Assembly: GCF_017115085.1 (NCBI RefSeq)
Contig: NZ_JABXKJ010000097.1
Coordinates: 39,113-103,112 of the forward strand
Reading direction: 5' to 3'
Length of the DNA stretch: 64,000 nucleotides
Origin: Nostoc sp. NMS7
GTDB taxonomy: Bacteria; Cyanobacteriota; Cyanobacteriia; Cyanobacteriales; Nostocaceae
Shown here in pieces: positions 51,360 through 61,495 of this stretch (positions within the stretch are counted from its first letter, which is position 1; each line of letters starts with the position of its first letter). The position numbers and the translations under genes are program-made. The notes below the pieces were generated by a model. That model saw nothing but the letters and a program-made list of their open reading frames with translations, searched no databases and was not told the origin of the DNA.

Positions 51360-54300
51360 CTAAATATCTAGATCCAATTGCAGCAGTTGAACAACCCCGT
51401 GCAGACTTTATTCGCTATTTACTTACAGCTTACCCCCTACGTGACCCCCATCTCCGCTACGGTTTTAAGGAATTATTAGAGCAACCTGGAAACCTTTGGC
51501 AACATCCTTACCTCGAAGGTTCTCAGCCGTATAAATCAAGTCTTAGTATCAATGATTTGGTCGAACAAGGGGTTTTACACCCTGATATGGCAACACTATT
51601 TATACCTAGTAGCCGTTGGTTGTACGAACATCAAGAAAAAGCTATCCGCGCAGTTGTGGAACAACAGCAAAATATAGTCGTTGCAACTGGTACAGGTTCG
51701 GGAAAAACTGAGTGTTTCCTGACACCCATGCTCGATATGCTGATGAAAGAAGGAGATAATTTATCGATCGCTGGAGTGCGGGTGCTAATTTTATACCCGA
51801 TGAACGCTCTGGTAAATGACCAAGTTAAACGTCTACGGCAATTATTATGTCGCCAAAAGACGACAACCAAAATCAAATTTGGATTCTACACCAGTCGCAC
51901 CGAAAAGGACAGAGGTAAAGCAATAGAGTCATTAAGAGAAGAATTTGCAGCTTACGATCCAGAAGAACTGCGGCAATTATTTACCTTGGCTGAAATAGAA
52001 TCTATAAAAAATGAGGAATTAATTGATAAAGCTATTGAAAAAACTAGCCAAGTGCAATTACTCTCAAGAGAAGAAATGTGGGAAGCACCACCCCATATTT
52101 TAATTACCAACTACTCCATGCTGGAGCATATGTTGATTCGACCCAAGGAGCGAGAAAAAATTTTTGAGGCTTCAGTAAATACTTTCAAAATGTTAGTAGT
52201 AGATGAAGCTCACACCTATGATGGTGCTAAGGGTAGTGAAGTTTCCATGCTGTTGGAGCGTTTTAAAGCTTCCGTAGGTGTGGAACAAAAAGGTAAAATT
52301 CGCTGCATCGCTACCAGTGCCAGCTTAGGAGATGCTTCGGTTGATGATAAAGTTATCGCATTTGCAGGAGAGTTTTTTGGTGAAACTTTTAGTCAAGTAA
52401 TTCGCGGTCAGCGTCTCAATGCCAAAGACCGATTAGGCAAACCTTATACCCTACCTGCTGCACTTACTAATGAAGAAATTATACAATATTTAAGTATTAT
52501 TGAATTACCACAACAAGGTTCTCCAATTAGTTCTTGGTTTGACCCACTGAGCGCTATTGTACCCGAACAAAAACTAAAATTAGCTGAGTCGCAAGCTGAT
52601 AGCGATATCCACAAATTCCTCTGGTTTGCTCTCAAGGGACATCCCTTAATACATCGACTGATTAACATACTTTGTCGCGAACCTAAACCTTGGGAAGAAA
52701 TAGTTCGCTCTACAGAATTATGGGGTGTAAATCTGCCAATTAAATTAGATGGTAGCGTTGATGATACAGATGCAGAAGTTGCACTAGCTCATTTGCTGCA
52801 AATAGGTACTCTCGCTCGTGCAAATCCAGATGATTTACCTTTACTTCCTGTGAGATTGCATCTTTTATTTCGCAGTTTAGAGGGACTTTATGCCTGTATT
52901 AATCCCAAATGTTCGGGAGCCGCGCACGACCCAATTTATTCAGACCGTGAAGTACGGTATGGGCAACTTTATTTGAATGAGAAAAAAACCTGTGAATGCT
53001 GTGGTTCCCCTGTATTAGAATTGGGTAGTTGTTCTCAATGCGGTCAGGGTTATGTATTTACTCAACGTCAAGATTCGGGAGAACTAGAATCTCTACCCAG
53101 ATCAATTCAAGCATTAAAGGATAGTACCAATATTTACACTTTGACTTCTGGCAATTTAGACAGTGTAACAGAAGAAGAGGAAATGGGTGAAGATGAAGAG
53201 GAACAAGAATCAACAACACTAAAAACTTTTAAATTTGAACTTCAGAAGCACGGCTGGATTGGTAAACTTCCAGATGAAGCGTTTACAAACAAAGTAACAC
53301 CAGAAAATGAATTTAATTTAGCATGGCATCACAAAAAAAATGATGAGGATGAAGGCGGTTGTTATTTAAACAGATGTGCTGCTTGTGGTGCTGGAACTGG
53401 ACGCACTACTCTAGCAATTAATCGATTTGTAACTTATACAGATGGCCCATTAGAGGCGATGCTTGATAGTCTATTTGAACTACTACCCGAAACAGAAAAG
53501 ACTGATAAAAACTCTTCAAAGCGGAAAATACTTACCTTTTCCGATGGTCGTCAAGATGCAGCCTTTTTTGCCTCTGACTATCAACGTACCCATACCGAAA
53601 TGCTATACCGCCAGATGCTTTGGCAAGCATTTAACCAGGTAAAAAATACTGAAGGTATTACATCTGTTAATCAAGTAATTCACCAACTGAAAGCAGACTT
53701 TTTAGAATTTTATATTCCTCACCCTGACCGAAAATCTGATGTAAATTATAAAAGCTACCGTCCTAACGATCCAGAAGAGGAACCTAAAGATAGAAAAAAT
53801 AAAATAGATGCGGAAGATTTAGCTCAGAAACGAGCTAAGGAAATATTAGTTAAGGAATTTGCTCTTTATTTTAACCGTCGTTTAACCTTAGAAGCATTTG
53901 CATTGTTAACTTGTCATATAGAATTGGAGAGGCATTTAATAGAGTCAGTTGCTGGTAAATTTGAAATCAGCAATGATGAGGCACAGATTTTCTTGACAGT
54001 TATTACTGACATCATCCGTCGCACAGGAATTGTTAGCATTGAAGGCTCATCCAGCTACTTTCAAGAAACCGGAGGCGATGGTCGCCGTCCCGAAATGATA
54101 GATGCTCAGGGTAAGTCTAAAAATTACCTATTTTTAGAAAAATCAGATGATGACACAAAAAAATATAAAGACTCTCCCTCTTTTATGCCTTGGAAACAAG
54201 GAAAGGTGAGAAAACCACCAAATCGCTTGGGTTGGTACTTCTTACAAATATTTGGCGAAGAGGAACTTCCTAGTAAAGAAGATTTTATATGGCTTTTCCG

Positions 54301-57300
54301 GCAACTTCAAGACTTTGGCTTACTTGTTTCAGCTAAAAAGGGATTTCAACTCAACTGGGGACTGTTAAATATTATAGAGACGCGGCAAGATTGGTATAAA
54401 TGTAATTGCTGCCAGCAGATTTTTCATGTTCCAAGTTTATCAAAAATCATTCTTGGAAAACTTAGCGTTCAAAGATGTTCGGCTTATAAATGTGGTGGTA
54501 CTCTTGAGCCTTACACACCTGAAAAAATTGAACAAACCTCTGCCGAACATTACCAGCAGTATTTAATTAAACAACGCTCACCCTTGCCACTGCGATCGCA
54601 AGAACATACAGCACAGCTAGGTGTTGCGGAACTAGAAAAACGCGAAAATCGTTTTCGCCAAGGTCGCATCAATATGCTCAGTTGTTCGACAACCTTAGAA
54701 ATGGGTGTAGATATTGGTGAGTTGCAAGCGGTGGTTCTTCGCAATTTCCCTCCCCATGTTAGCAACTACCAGCAACGAGCCGGACGCGCTGGACGACGCA
54801 CAGATGGTGTAGCTATTACTTTAATGTACGGTCAACGTCGTCCCCACGACCGCTTTTATTTTGAGCAACCAAAAGAGTTAATTGCTGGTAGCAATCAAAT
54901 TCCCAAGCTTGATTCTGCTAACTTCCAAATACAGCAGCGTCACATTCATGCTGAGTTACTAGCTGCATTTTTACGAGAAAACTGGAATCTCAGTGCAGAA
55001 GAAATAAAAATAGCAGAGTTTTTGGATTTACCACTAGAAAATCCTGCTTCCTCTGAAAATTTCACTCCTGCTGCTGAAGCCAAGATTTGTAAGTTACAAC
55101 AATGGTTAAATAGTGATGAAGCAGCAGAGCTAACCGCGCAGTGGCTAACTCGGTTAGGTAGCTTTGAAAGTCAAGCAGCTATAGTGCTGAGAGGCTTTAA
55201 AGATGGGATTGAAGATTTTCAAGAGCAGCAACTTCAAGATTGGAATAGTTTAGCGGAAGATATGCTTGAACTACGAAACCGCATTACCGATCCATCTGAA
55301 ACAAAAAATTTAGAGAAAATAGCCAGACTCATCGCTGGGACAAAGCGCGAACTTGATAAAGTTGGCTCTCGTCGCCTACACAACGAACTAGCGCAAGCCA
55401 GTATCCTACCAATTTATGGTTTTCCTATTGACGTAGTTCGCCTTTTGACCGGGGAAAGCAATGAGTATAATTCGGCACAAGGAAAACATCGACTAGAACG
55501 CGATCGCCGACTTGCTCTTGGTGAATATGCTCCAGACCAAGAAATAATAGTAGATGACCGAATGTACAAAAGTGTTGGCATTCTCAAACCAACAGAATTA
55601 GAACAAAAATTTTATTGGGTTTGTCAAAATTGTAATCATTTTTTAGATGCTAATACGGGAGATGAACTAGTAGAATCCTGTCCCGTCTGCGGTGATGAGC
55701 CATCCTCACCTGCGGCTAAAAAAATGAAACTTTACAAAGTTCCCAAAGCATTTACAACTGATTGGGAAAAACTTCCAGAAGTCACTCCCTATATCAAACC
55801 GCAGCGTCAACCAGTATCTCAGATTTTCTTAATAAATGATGGGGATTTATCAGAAACCTTACCACCACAATTGGGTTTGTATACTCTTACTGTTAGCAAA
55901 GGTGGAAATTTCTTTTTAGCTAATCAAGGTTCCTATGGTAAAGACAAAGGATTTGATAGAAAAGGATTTGCAATTTGTACTACCTGTGGACGCGATTTGA
56001 GCGATTTATTACCCAAAGGAGAACCGAAAAAAAGCCGAGGTAAAAAAGGAGCCAATAAAAACTCTGCAACTAGCCAACAATCATCGCAAATTCCTCATAC
56101 TCATCCCAGAACAGGAAAACCATGTTCTGGCCGCTATACATTGATGCATTTGGGACATGAATTTTGTAGCGATTTACTAAAAATTGTCTTTGACTCCAAA
56201 ACTGAACCCACACCCCTGTTCGGCGAAGATGGAGAACGCGAAGATGACGGCGAAATTTTTACCAATACAAAAAATCGCAACCGAGGTTTAGAATTTTGGC
56301 GTTCTCTCACCTATGCATTGTTAGCAGCAGCAGCCCAAGTAATTGACGTACCGCGTACAGAATTAGATGGGCTGTTTACGCCTCGTTCGGACAAACGCGC
56401 TAACATTATTATTTATGACAATGTGCCTGGAGGGGCAGGATACAGCCGTCGCGTTGCCGAACGCTTTGATGAAGTTTTAAAGATAGCATTAAAAATAGTT
56501 TCATCATGCAACTGTGCAACTAGTTGTTATGACTGTTTGCAAACTTACTCAAATCAGCCATTTCACAACCAATTTAACCGTCATTTAGTGGCAGATTTTC
56601 TTAGACCGATAGTTGAGCAAGTCAGTCCGGATGAAGAATTACAAAAATTTGCTCCCAACTCTAACAGAATAAGTTTGTCTCTCATCGCAGATATCTTACC
56701 AGCAATTTGCCGAGCGGCTGCACCAGATACTTTAATTTATTTACCCAAACTAACCGATGAGTTTGGTTTAAATAAAGGTTCAAATTTGCCTTGGTTAAAT
56801 CTGCTTACAGATGCAGTTTACTCTATGAGAGCGATTAATAAGCCACTTGAATTAATAGTAAACCATTTGCCAGACCAGAATACACTTTCAGATGCTTCTT
56901 TAGACCAACGAAATCACCTCAAGGTTTGGCGAAAACGCTTACAACAGTTGATAGACCAAGGTTTAGTAAAACTTTATCAGGCTTGTGCTGAACATTTTCC
57001 TGAAAATTTACATCAGGATGTCCCAACTCTCTGTTTCAATAGCAACCAAAGTAATCGTATTGCACTGTCATTGCAGCAATTCTCAAACAATGAACCACAG
57101 GTATGGTTTCAAACCCGAAGCCTAGAAGGTGTTAAAACAGTTTTTAGTCGGTTAGAAAAATTACGCCAAGAAGCAAGACTTGTTCAAGCATCTGAGTTAG
57201 AAGATATAAACACTACCGTAATCTTCTTAAACCCTTCCCAAAAGGAATGGCACGGTGACTTCAGCATGTCAGAACTTAGAAATAAACTGAGATTAGAGGC

Positions 57301-57721
57301 TGCTTTATCTGGAAGCCAGGTGACGAAGATTATCTACCGCGATCGCTATCTGAGGGAAGAAGGGGCTTCCATTTTAGTTGAATTATTAAAATGGGGTGGA
57401 TTTGATACTCAATCTCATGTCGAAATTCTCACAACTGAAGATAAGGATGCTAAGAACGCTTTTACCATAGAGAAAGAGCTTAAAAAAATATTTGTTCAAC
57501 TCCAACCGAATGAAAATAATTTGTTGGTTCGAGTTAAACGCTCAGTTGATTTCAAACAATGGAGTCACCTTATTCCTCACGGTCGCGTTCTGGAAATCTA
57601 CCGACAAGACGGATTGCATTATCAAGTGATTTTTGACATCGGGATGACCTTTTTAGCAAGAGAGCGCGGAAAATATCGTGTTAAATTTACTACTTATGTA
57701 GTAGTTGAGAAAACCATTTAA
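51356..57721 (+). CDS. druE: DruE-like giant DUF1998 helicase
   Basis: 2121 residues. Superfamily 2 helicase motifs: I VVATGTGSGKTECFLTP (about 112), II VVDEAHTYDGAKGSE (about 283), III ATSASLGD, motif V TTLEMGVDIGELQAV and motif VI QQRAGRAGRRTDG (about 1142). Zinc-binding pairs occur at about 512-565 (CINPKC, CECCG, CSQCG), 671 (RCAACGAG), 1017 (CNCCQ), 1422 (CQNC, CPVCG) and 1541 (CTTCG). A DUF1998 region lies at about 1683-1745 (YDNVPGGAGYSRRVA, CNCATSCYDCLQTY). The last 300 residues are unrecognised. The size, DUF1998 placement and upstream partners fit DruE, the shared helicase of Druantia anti-phage systems. The alternative is a different DUF1998 helicase such as DpdJ, but the length exceeds that. 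Confidence 0.75.
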   Translation: MTKYLDPIAAVEQPRADFIRYLLTAYPLRDPHLRYGFKELLEQPGNLWQHPYLEGSQPYKSSLSINDLVEQGVLHPDMATLFIPSSRWLYEHQEKAIRAVVEQQQNIVVATGTGSGKTECFLTPMLDMLMKEGDNLSIAGVRVLILYPMNALVNDQVKRLRQLLCRQKTTTKIKFGFYTSRTEKDRGKAIESLREEFAAYDPEELRQLFTLAEIESIKNEELIDKAIEKTSQVQLLSREEMWEAPPHILITNYSMLEHMLIRPKEREKIFEASVNTFKMLVVDEAHTYDGAKGSEVSMLLERFKASVGVEQKGKIRCIATSASLGDASVDDKVIAFAGEFFGETFSQVIRGQRLNAKDRLGKPYTLPAALTNEEIIQYLSIIELPQQGSPISSWFDPLSAIVPEQKLKLAESQADSDIHKFLWFALKGHPLIHRLINILCREPKPWEEIVRSTELWGVNLPIKLDGSVDDTDAEVALAHLLQIGTLARANPDDLPLLPVRLHLLFRSLEGLYACINPKCSGAAHDPIYSDREVRYGQLYLNEKKTCECCGSPVLELGSCSQCGQGYVFTQRQDSGELESLPRSIQALKDSTNIYTLTSGNLDSVTEEEEMGEDEEEQESTTLKTFKFELQKHGWIGKLPDEAFTNKVTPENEFNLAWHHKKNDEDEGGCYLNRCAACGAGTGRTTLAINRFVTYTDGPLEAMLDSLFELLPETEKTDKNSSKRKILTFSDGRQDAAFFASDYQRTHTEMLYRQMLWQAFNQVKNTEGITSVNQVIHQLKADFLEFYIPHPDRKSDVNYKSYRPNDPEEEPKDRKNKIDAEDLAQKRAKEILVKEFALYFNRRLTLEAFALLTCHIELERHLIESVAGKFEISNDEAQIFLTVITDIIRRTGIVSIEGSSSYFQETGGDGRRPEMIDAQGKSKNYLFLEKSDDDTKKYKDSPSFMPWKQGKVRKPPNRLGWYFLQIFGEEELPSKEDFIWLFRQLQDFGLLVSAKKGFQLNWGLLNIIETRQDWYKCNCCQQIFHVPSLSKIILGKLSVQRCSAYKCGGTLEPYTPEKIEQTSAEHYQQYLIKQRSPLPLRSQEHTAQLGVAELEKRENRFRQGRINMLSCSTTLEMGVDIGELQAVVLRNFPPHVSNYQQRAGRAGRRTDGVAITLMYGQRRPHDRFYFEQPKELIAGSNQIPKLDSANFQIQQRHIHAELLAAFLRENWNLSAEEIKIAEFLDLPLENPASSENFTPAAEAKICKLQQWLNSDEAAELTAQWLTRLGSFESQAAIVLRGFKDGIEDFQEQQLQDWNSLAEDMLELRNRITDPSETKNLEKIARLIAGTKRELDKVGSRRLHNELAQASILPIYGFPIDVVRLLTGESNEYNSAQGKHRLERDRRLALGEYAPDQEIIVDDRMYKSVGILKPTELEQKFYWVCQNCNHFLDANTGDELVESCPVCGDEPSSPAAKKMKLYKVPKAFTTDWEKLPEVTPYIKPQRQPVSQIFLINDGDLSETLPPQLGLYTLTVSKGGNFFLANQGSYGKDKGFDRKGFAICTTCGRDLSDLLPKGEPKKSRGKKGANKNSATSQQSSQIPHTHPRTGKPCSGRYTLMHLGHEFCSDLLKIVFDSKTEPTPLFGEDGEREDDGEIFTNTKNRNRGLEFWRSLTYALLAAAAQVIDVPRTELDGLFTPRSDKRANIIIYDNVPGGAGYSRRVAERFDEVLKIALKIVSSCNCATSCYDCLQTYSNQPFHNQFNRHLVADFLRPIVEQVSPDEELQKFAPNSNRISLSLIADILPAICRAAAPDTLIYLPKLTDEFGLNKGSNLPWLNLLTDAVYSMRAINKPLELIVNHLPDQNTLSDASLDQRNHLKVWRKRLQQLIDQGLVKLYQACAEHFPENLHQDVPTLCFNSNQSNRIALSLQQFSNNEPQVWFQTRSLEGVKTVFSRLEKLRQEARLVQASELEDINTTVIFLNPSQKEWHGDFSMSELRNKLRLEAALSGSQVTKIIYRDRYLREEGASILVELLKWGGFDTQSHVEILTTEDKDAKNAFTIEKELKKIFVQLQPNENNLLVRVKRSVDFKQWSHLIPHGRVLEIYRQDGLHYQVIFDIGMTFLARERGKYRVKFTTYVVVEKTI

Positions 57722-57795
57722 AATTTGAGGATGGCGAAGAATTGGCGTTGCACAATACGGGATTTCCAAATAAAAAAATATCCCATCGCTCTGAA

Positions 57796-57826
57796 GGCAA
57801 GGGAGCAGGGAGTAGGGAGCAGGGGA
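57796..57826. repeat. Short tandem repeat GGGAGCA/GGGAGTA
   Basis: Seven-base units of the cyanobacterial short tandem repeat class in the noncoding stretch downstream of the helicase gene. Confidence 0.6.
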
Positions 57827-57995
57827 GGCAAAGCTGTAGTGAAGTCCAGAAATTGGATAATTTATTTTTTGGAGTTCCCTAGAGGGCTGTTTAGAACTCT
57901 GTATTATCCGTCAAATTCACTCCTCAATCCAGAAAACCTCTGGCTCAATTCATTGGGGCTTATTTTTGGTCAATACAATTGTTTTATGATCAATT

Positions 57996-58112
57996 TCAAA
58001 AACCTTCAGTATTTTCTGCTCCCACACCACTGGAGCCTTCCCCAAAAAGCCAGTCGTTATCACTGTCGGAATTTCCTTCGCCATCAACCTCTACTTCGGG
58101 TTCGAGTAGTAA
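57996..58112 (-). pseudogene. Fragment duplicated from the C-terminus of the coiled-coil gene at 59672
   Basis: The minus-strand reading VEVDGEGNSDSDNDWLFGEG closely matches the tail LQVDGEVNSNSDGDWLFGED of the protein at 59672-60154. The fragment begins after a TAG and ends at TGA at 57996. It is a decayed paralogue lying 1.6 kb from the intact gene, on the other side of the AIPR-like gene. Confidence 0.6.
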
Positions 58113-58125
58113 CTACCGCAAGTTG

Positions 58126-58190
58126 TTTAGACGTTGCCAGTCAACTGCAACAACTTTAGACGTTGCCAGTCAACTGCAACAACTTTAGAC
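58126..58190. repeat. 29-bp tandem repeat, 2.2 copies
   Basis: The unit TTTAGACGTTGCCAGTCAAC... occurs at 58126-58154 and 58155-58183, followed by a partial TTTAGAC. It lies in the noncoding gap before the AIPR-like gene. Other bases of 57722-58262 hold only the short tandem repeat and the gene fragment above. Confidence 0.8.
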
Positions 58191-58262
58191 ATCAATTAAA
58201 AATATAATCTTTAAGCGCGAGCTTCTTCCCACGAGAAGAATAATTGAGAATGTATCGCTAAG

Positions 58263-59483
58263 ATGCAGAAACCACCTATGCCGAAAAACTGGATTATTAA
58301 AGTAGACAACTATTTCCATGCAAACCCCAATTGCATCATCGCCACCGCCCATGTGGACACGTTTCCCACAAACCTACCCCTAGAACCCAACATCCGGGAA
58401 CCAAACCGCAAAAGTGCAACCTACAGACAAATCTTCGACTCTGTGACGACTCAACCAGAAAAATTCTTCTCTCGTCACAGTGGAATAGTTCTGTCAGCCA
58501 ATAAAGTTAAGCCCAGCAAAAACAAAACCGAACTGGAGTTAGAAGTCTTAGAAGCTAGCGAGGGGGGTAGCGATGGCATTATCAACGGAGGTCACACAGT
58601 TTTAGCGTTTGAAAGTGCTAAAAATTACAAATATGACCTCAGCCTTGCCAGAGTCAAAGTTACCATCCACATCGGACTCCAAGAAGAGGAAGCTAAAGAT
58701 ATCGCTCTCGCATCCAATACCACATCGCCAGTGGATTCTCGCTCCAAAGTCAACGCTAGGGGAGATTACAAATTCATCAAGCAGTATTTAGCCCAGTTAG
58801 AAAGAGCAGAAGATAGAAAATTTAGAATCGCCTATTACCAAAACCAAAGCGGCGCTCCTAGAAATGCTCAGTGTAATGTTAACCACTTGTTTAAGCTTCT
58901 AAACTGCCTCGACAGAAATAGATACAATCCCGACGGCAATAAACGAAGCAAGCACCCTACAGGTACGAACACCCCAAGCCAAATCACAGACACTGAGAGA
59001 GAAAGATTAACTCTTCTATTGCCTCTACTTCCCAAAGCTCTGTGGATTGAGCAAAGACTGTACGAAATCATCCAAGAACATATCAGCAACCCCAGAAGAA
59101 AGGGTGTTAACGACTTAGCATCAATTGATACACGCAAAAGTACCCTGCTTCCCGACAGCAAGTACTCGTTTGGGTTTGGTGCGCCAACTGACCTGGCACT
59201 ACCCATAATTGCATCCTATCGGGTATTCCTAGACCAAGACTATAACTGGATTATTCCTTTTGAGGAATTTGCTGAAAACTTTCTCCAACACCTGTGGGTT
59301 AACTATTACCGTAAATACTTGATATCGGAGAAAACAGCAGGAAATACAGTGGGGACTAAAATTTGTCGTAACTCAGAAATTTGGGAAAGTCTGTACATTT
59401 CGGCCCAAAGTTATTTAAACCAACATTTGGTGAAAATTGTCAATTCCGCCAAGCGTGAAGAATTAACGCTCACACAAGGCTAA
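58263..59483 (+). CDS. AIPR-like (abortive infection) protein
   Basis: 406 residues, ATG at 58263. The segment SDGIINGGHTVLAFESAK near residue 100-118 and, later, SNTTSPVDSRSKV near 158 resemble the IVNGGQT...A and NT..PV..R motifs of AIPR (abortive phage infection) proteins. AIPR proteins are usually near 500-600 residues, so this is a short or divergent member. Its C-terminal half is helical and basic. It stands alone with no overlapping partner. The gene at 59672 on the opposite strand follows. Family assignment rests on these two motifs only. Confidence 0.55.
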   Translation: MQKPPMPKNWIIKVDNYFHANPNCIIATAHVDTFPTNLPLEPNIREPNRKSATYRQIFDSVTTQPEKFFSRHSGIVLSANKVKPSKNKTELELEVLEASEGGSDGIINGGHTVLAFESAKNYKYDLSLARVKVTIHIGLQEEEAKDIALASNTTSPVDSRSKVNARGDYKFIKQYLAQLERAEDRKFRIAYYQNQSGAPRNAQCNVNHLFKLLNCLDRNRYNPDGNKRSKHPTGTNTPSQITDTERERLTLLLPLLPKALWIEQRLYEIIQEHISNPRRKGVNDLASIDTRKSTLLPDSKYSFGFGAPTDLALPIIASYRVFLDQDYNWIIPFEEFAENFLQHLWVNYYRKYLISEKTAGNTVGTKICRNSEIWESLYISAQSYLNQHLVKIVNSAKREELTLTQG

Positions 59484-59595
59484 AATCTCCACTAAATAAT
59501 TACAGCAGATTTCAAGTCAGGTGAACTACACCAAGTGTTCTGCTGCGGGGACACCTGGTGCTTTCAAGCATAGAAGAAAGGCGCAGGCGAATTTA

Positions 59596-59640
59596 TTCTC
59601 TACGAGACGCTGCGCGTTAAGCGTAGCTATGCCGCAGGCT
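59596..59640. repeat. Interspersed repeat copy
   Basis: TTCTCTACGAGACGCTGCGC at 59596-59615 is identical to 22294-22313. The following GCGTAGCTATGCCGCAGGC can also fold. This noncoding stretch lies between convergent genes. Confidence 0.75.
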
Positions 59641-59671
59641 TTACGCCGTCCCCATTCTTCAATTCCCATGC

Positions 59672-60154
59672 TTAAGTTAACGGTAGTTCAGCACCGGAGT
59701 CTTCCCCAAAAAGCCAATCGCCATCACTGTTTGAATTTACCTCGCCATCCACTTGAAGATTTAAAGAAGGCACCAACTGTTCAATTTGGCTTTCAAGCCG
59801 GGAGAGCGCCAGCGCCAAAGAAGCAAGTTGCTCCCTATCCTTCTTAATTTCATTTGAAATCCCCACCCGCAATTGATTTAACCGTTCCTGGAGCGTATGC
59901 ACTTCCGTTTTGGTCGCAGAAGGAATACTCACTTTCTCTGACAGGGCGGCGATTTGAGCTTTCAAAGCTTCAATTTCGGCAGCAGTTGCACTATCTGCAC
60001 TATCGGGACTCTCTTCAAAGAGTGCATTTCTAATACAATCCAGCACAAACTCTTTAAAAGTTAAGCGCAAATCCTCAGCACGCTGCTTGGCCTGCTTCAC
60101 CAACTCCCGGTCTTCTTCTGACAGAAGTTTTATATTTATCTGCGGATATTCCAC
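59672..60154 (-). CDS. Ribbon-helix-helix/coiled-coil accessory protein
   Basis: 160 residues from GTG at 60154. The first 45 residues (INIKLLSEEDRELVKQAKQR...FKEFVLDCIRNAL) have the strand-helix-helix composition of plasmid-type ribbon-helix-helix proteins. Residues of about 60-125 form a heptad coiled coil (AEIEALKAQIAALSEKV, LHTLQERL-like, LSRLESQIEQL). The acidic tail ends DWLFGEDSGAE. It is likely a DNA-binding or partition-type accessory. A fragment of a paralogue lies at 57996-58112. Confidence 0.6.
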   Translation of the reverse strand: MEYPQINIKLLSEEDRELVKQAKQRAEDLRLTFKEFVLDCIRNALFEESPDSADSATAAEIEALKAQIAALSEKVSIPSATKTEVHTLQERLNQLRVGISNEIKKDREQLASLALALSRLESQIEQLVPSLNLQVDGEVNSNSDGDWLFGEDSGAELPLT

Positions 60155-60412
60155 CAGTCCCTCGCGCTTTTGTTGTGGAGAAGTGATTTCTAACCAGTTC
60201 TTTAACCATTTGCTTCGAGTTCTAATATTTACTCACTCCCCCTACCTCTCTATCTCCCACTACTATCATCGCATACAGGATATCCGCGTATATACGATAT
60301 AGATGATTCTAGATGGGCAATTGGATCGTGTCTGGGAAACAACTATCATAAAGATACCGGGAATTGTTATTCTCGGCATCATAATTATCAGTGGGGGTTG
60401 GGGATTTATCTT

Positions 60413-61495
60413 ATGGAAAATTTACCTGTATTAAGCGTGGAATCACTTGCTGTGGAGATGGTGACTCTGCCGCTTGATGAAGCTCGGGTTGCGCTTGTGG
60501 ATTATTATTTTCCCAACCGCCAGAGAATTAATTCGACGGAGCAGCTAATTGAGCTATGGGTGCATTCTGTCACTATTAAAAGCGACCAAACGCGACGGGC
60601 ATATCGGCAAATTGGTTATGAGCTTGCTGATTATATGCAGTCGCGGTTTGGGATATCTGATTTGAGGATGGTAACGTTATTCCATCTACACGCAAATCTT
60701 GCTTGGCTAAAGGATGAAAAGCCAGTACGGGGACAGAAAAATACTTATGGAATTAGTAAAAATACGGCGGCTAAATACACGGCGGCGATTAAAAGTTTGT
60801 GGGAGTGGGGTACTAGGGCTTCTATTGGTTATTTTGCTATCGACTTGGGCAAGGACTTAAGTATCCAGTGGGACGATAAGCTCGCAGAGCGGATTCTGTC
60901 GGAACGCGAGATTGCTAAGTTGGAAAAAGCGGCGATTGAAGTAGATTTGCAACACAACACTAATAAGATGCATTGGCTGCTGTTGACTCTCGTCTTTTAC
61001 AGTGGAGTGAGGGCGGGAGAAATTGCGCGGCAAACTTCTGATTATGGTAAGCGCATAATTACGCCGGGGTTATTTTGGCGGCAGTTTCGGGAGGATGGGG
61101 ATTGTCTATTGTTAACTGTGACGGGGAAACGAAATAAAACCAGAACTATTAGTCTCGATCCGGAGACGAGTGCGGTGCTACTGGATTACCGTGGCGATGC
61201 CAGCAATGATCAGCCGGTGTTTCCTAGTCCCAGTCGTCGAGACAGAGGTAAACCTCTAAGCGATCGCGGATTGCGGTTGATGATGGCGTCCATTTCTGCT
61301 AGTGCGGGAATTAAGTTCAGCGCCCACTTTCTGCGCCACACCCACGCGACGCTGGCTAAGAAAAATGGAGCTTCTGATTTTGACTTGCAAGCAGATTTGG
61401 GCCATGCTTCGCCTGCGACGACTGCAAAGTACATTCACCATGTCGGGCGTGTTGGGACTTCTCACGCACTGCGTAAAAAAAGCAAACATCGGTAA
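60413..61495 (+). CDS. Tyrosine recombinase/integrase
   Basis: 360 residues from ATG at 60413 (MENLPVLSVESLAVEM); a TTG five codons upstream is less likely. N-terminal SAM-like core-binding domain, then the catalytic domain with all key positions: first Arg in SGVRAGEIARQ (about 198), His-x-x-Arg in HFLRHTHATLAKKNG (about 305), His in LGHASPATT (about 329) and nucleophile Tyr in TAKYIHH (about 338). An intact site-specific recombinase that could move the island or resolve plasmid multimers. No flanking tRNA or clear attachment repeat was seen. A perfect palindrome CGTATATACG lies about 120 bases upstream, near 60287. Confidence 0.88.
   Translation: MENLPVLSVESLAVEMVTLPLDEARVALVDYYFPNRQRINSTEQLIELWVHSVTIKSDQTRRAYRQIGYELADYMQSRFGISDLRMVTLFHLHANLAWLKDEKPVRGQKNTYGISKNTAAKYTAAIKSLWEWGTRASIGYFAIDLGKDLSIQWDDKLAERILSEREIAKLEKAAIEVDLQHNTNKMHWLLLTLVFYSGVRAGEIARQTSDYGKRIITPGLFWRQFREDGDCLLLTVTGKRNKTRTISLDPETSAVLLDYRGDASNDQPVFPSPSRRDRGKPLSDRGLRLMMASISASAGIKFSAHFLRHTHATLAKKNGASDFDLQADLGHASPATTAKYIHHVGRVGTSHALRKKSKHR

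Noticed and set aside
57725..58159. Plus-strand open frame of 144 codons after the helicase gene
   Set aside because: It runs through a short tandem repeat and the antisense of a duplicated gene fragment, and has no protein-like conservation pattern.
59521..59847. Plus-strand open frame of 108 codons
   Set aside because: It consists of interspersed repeat plus antisense of the coiled-coil gene.
60280..60300. Attachment site for the tyrosine recombinase at the CGTATATACG palindrome
   Set aside because: No second copy was found near the other possible island end and no tRNA is nearby.
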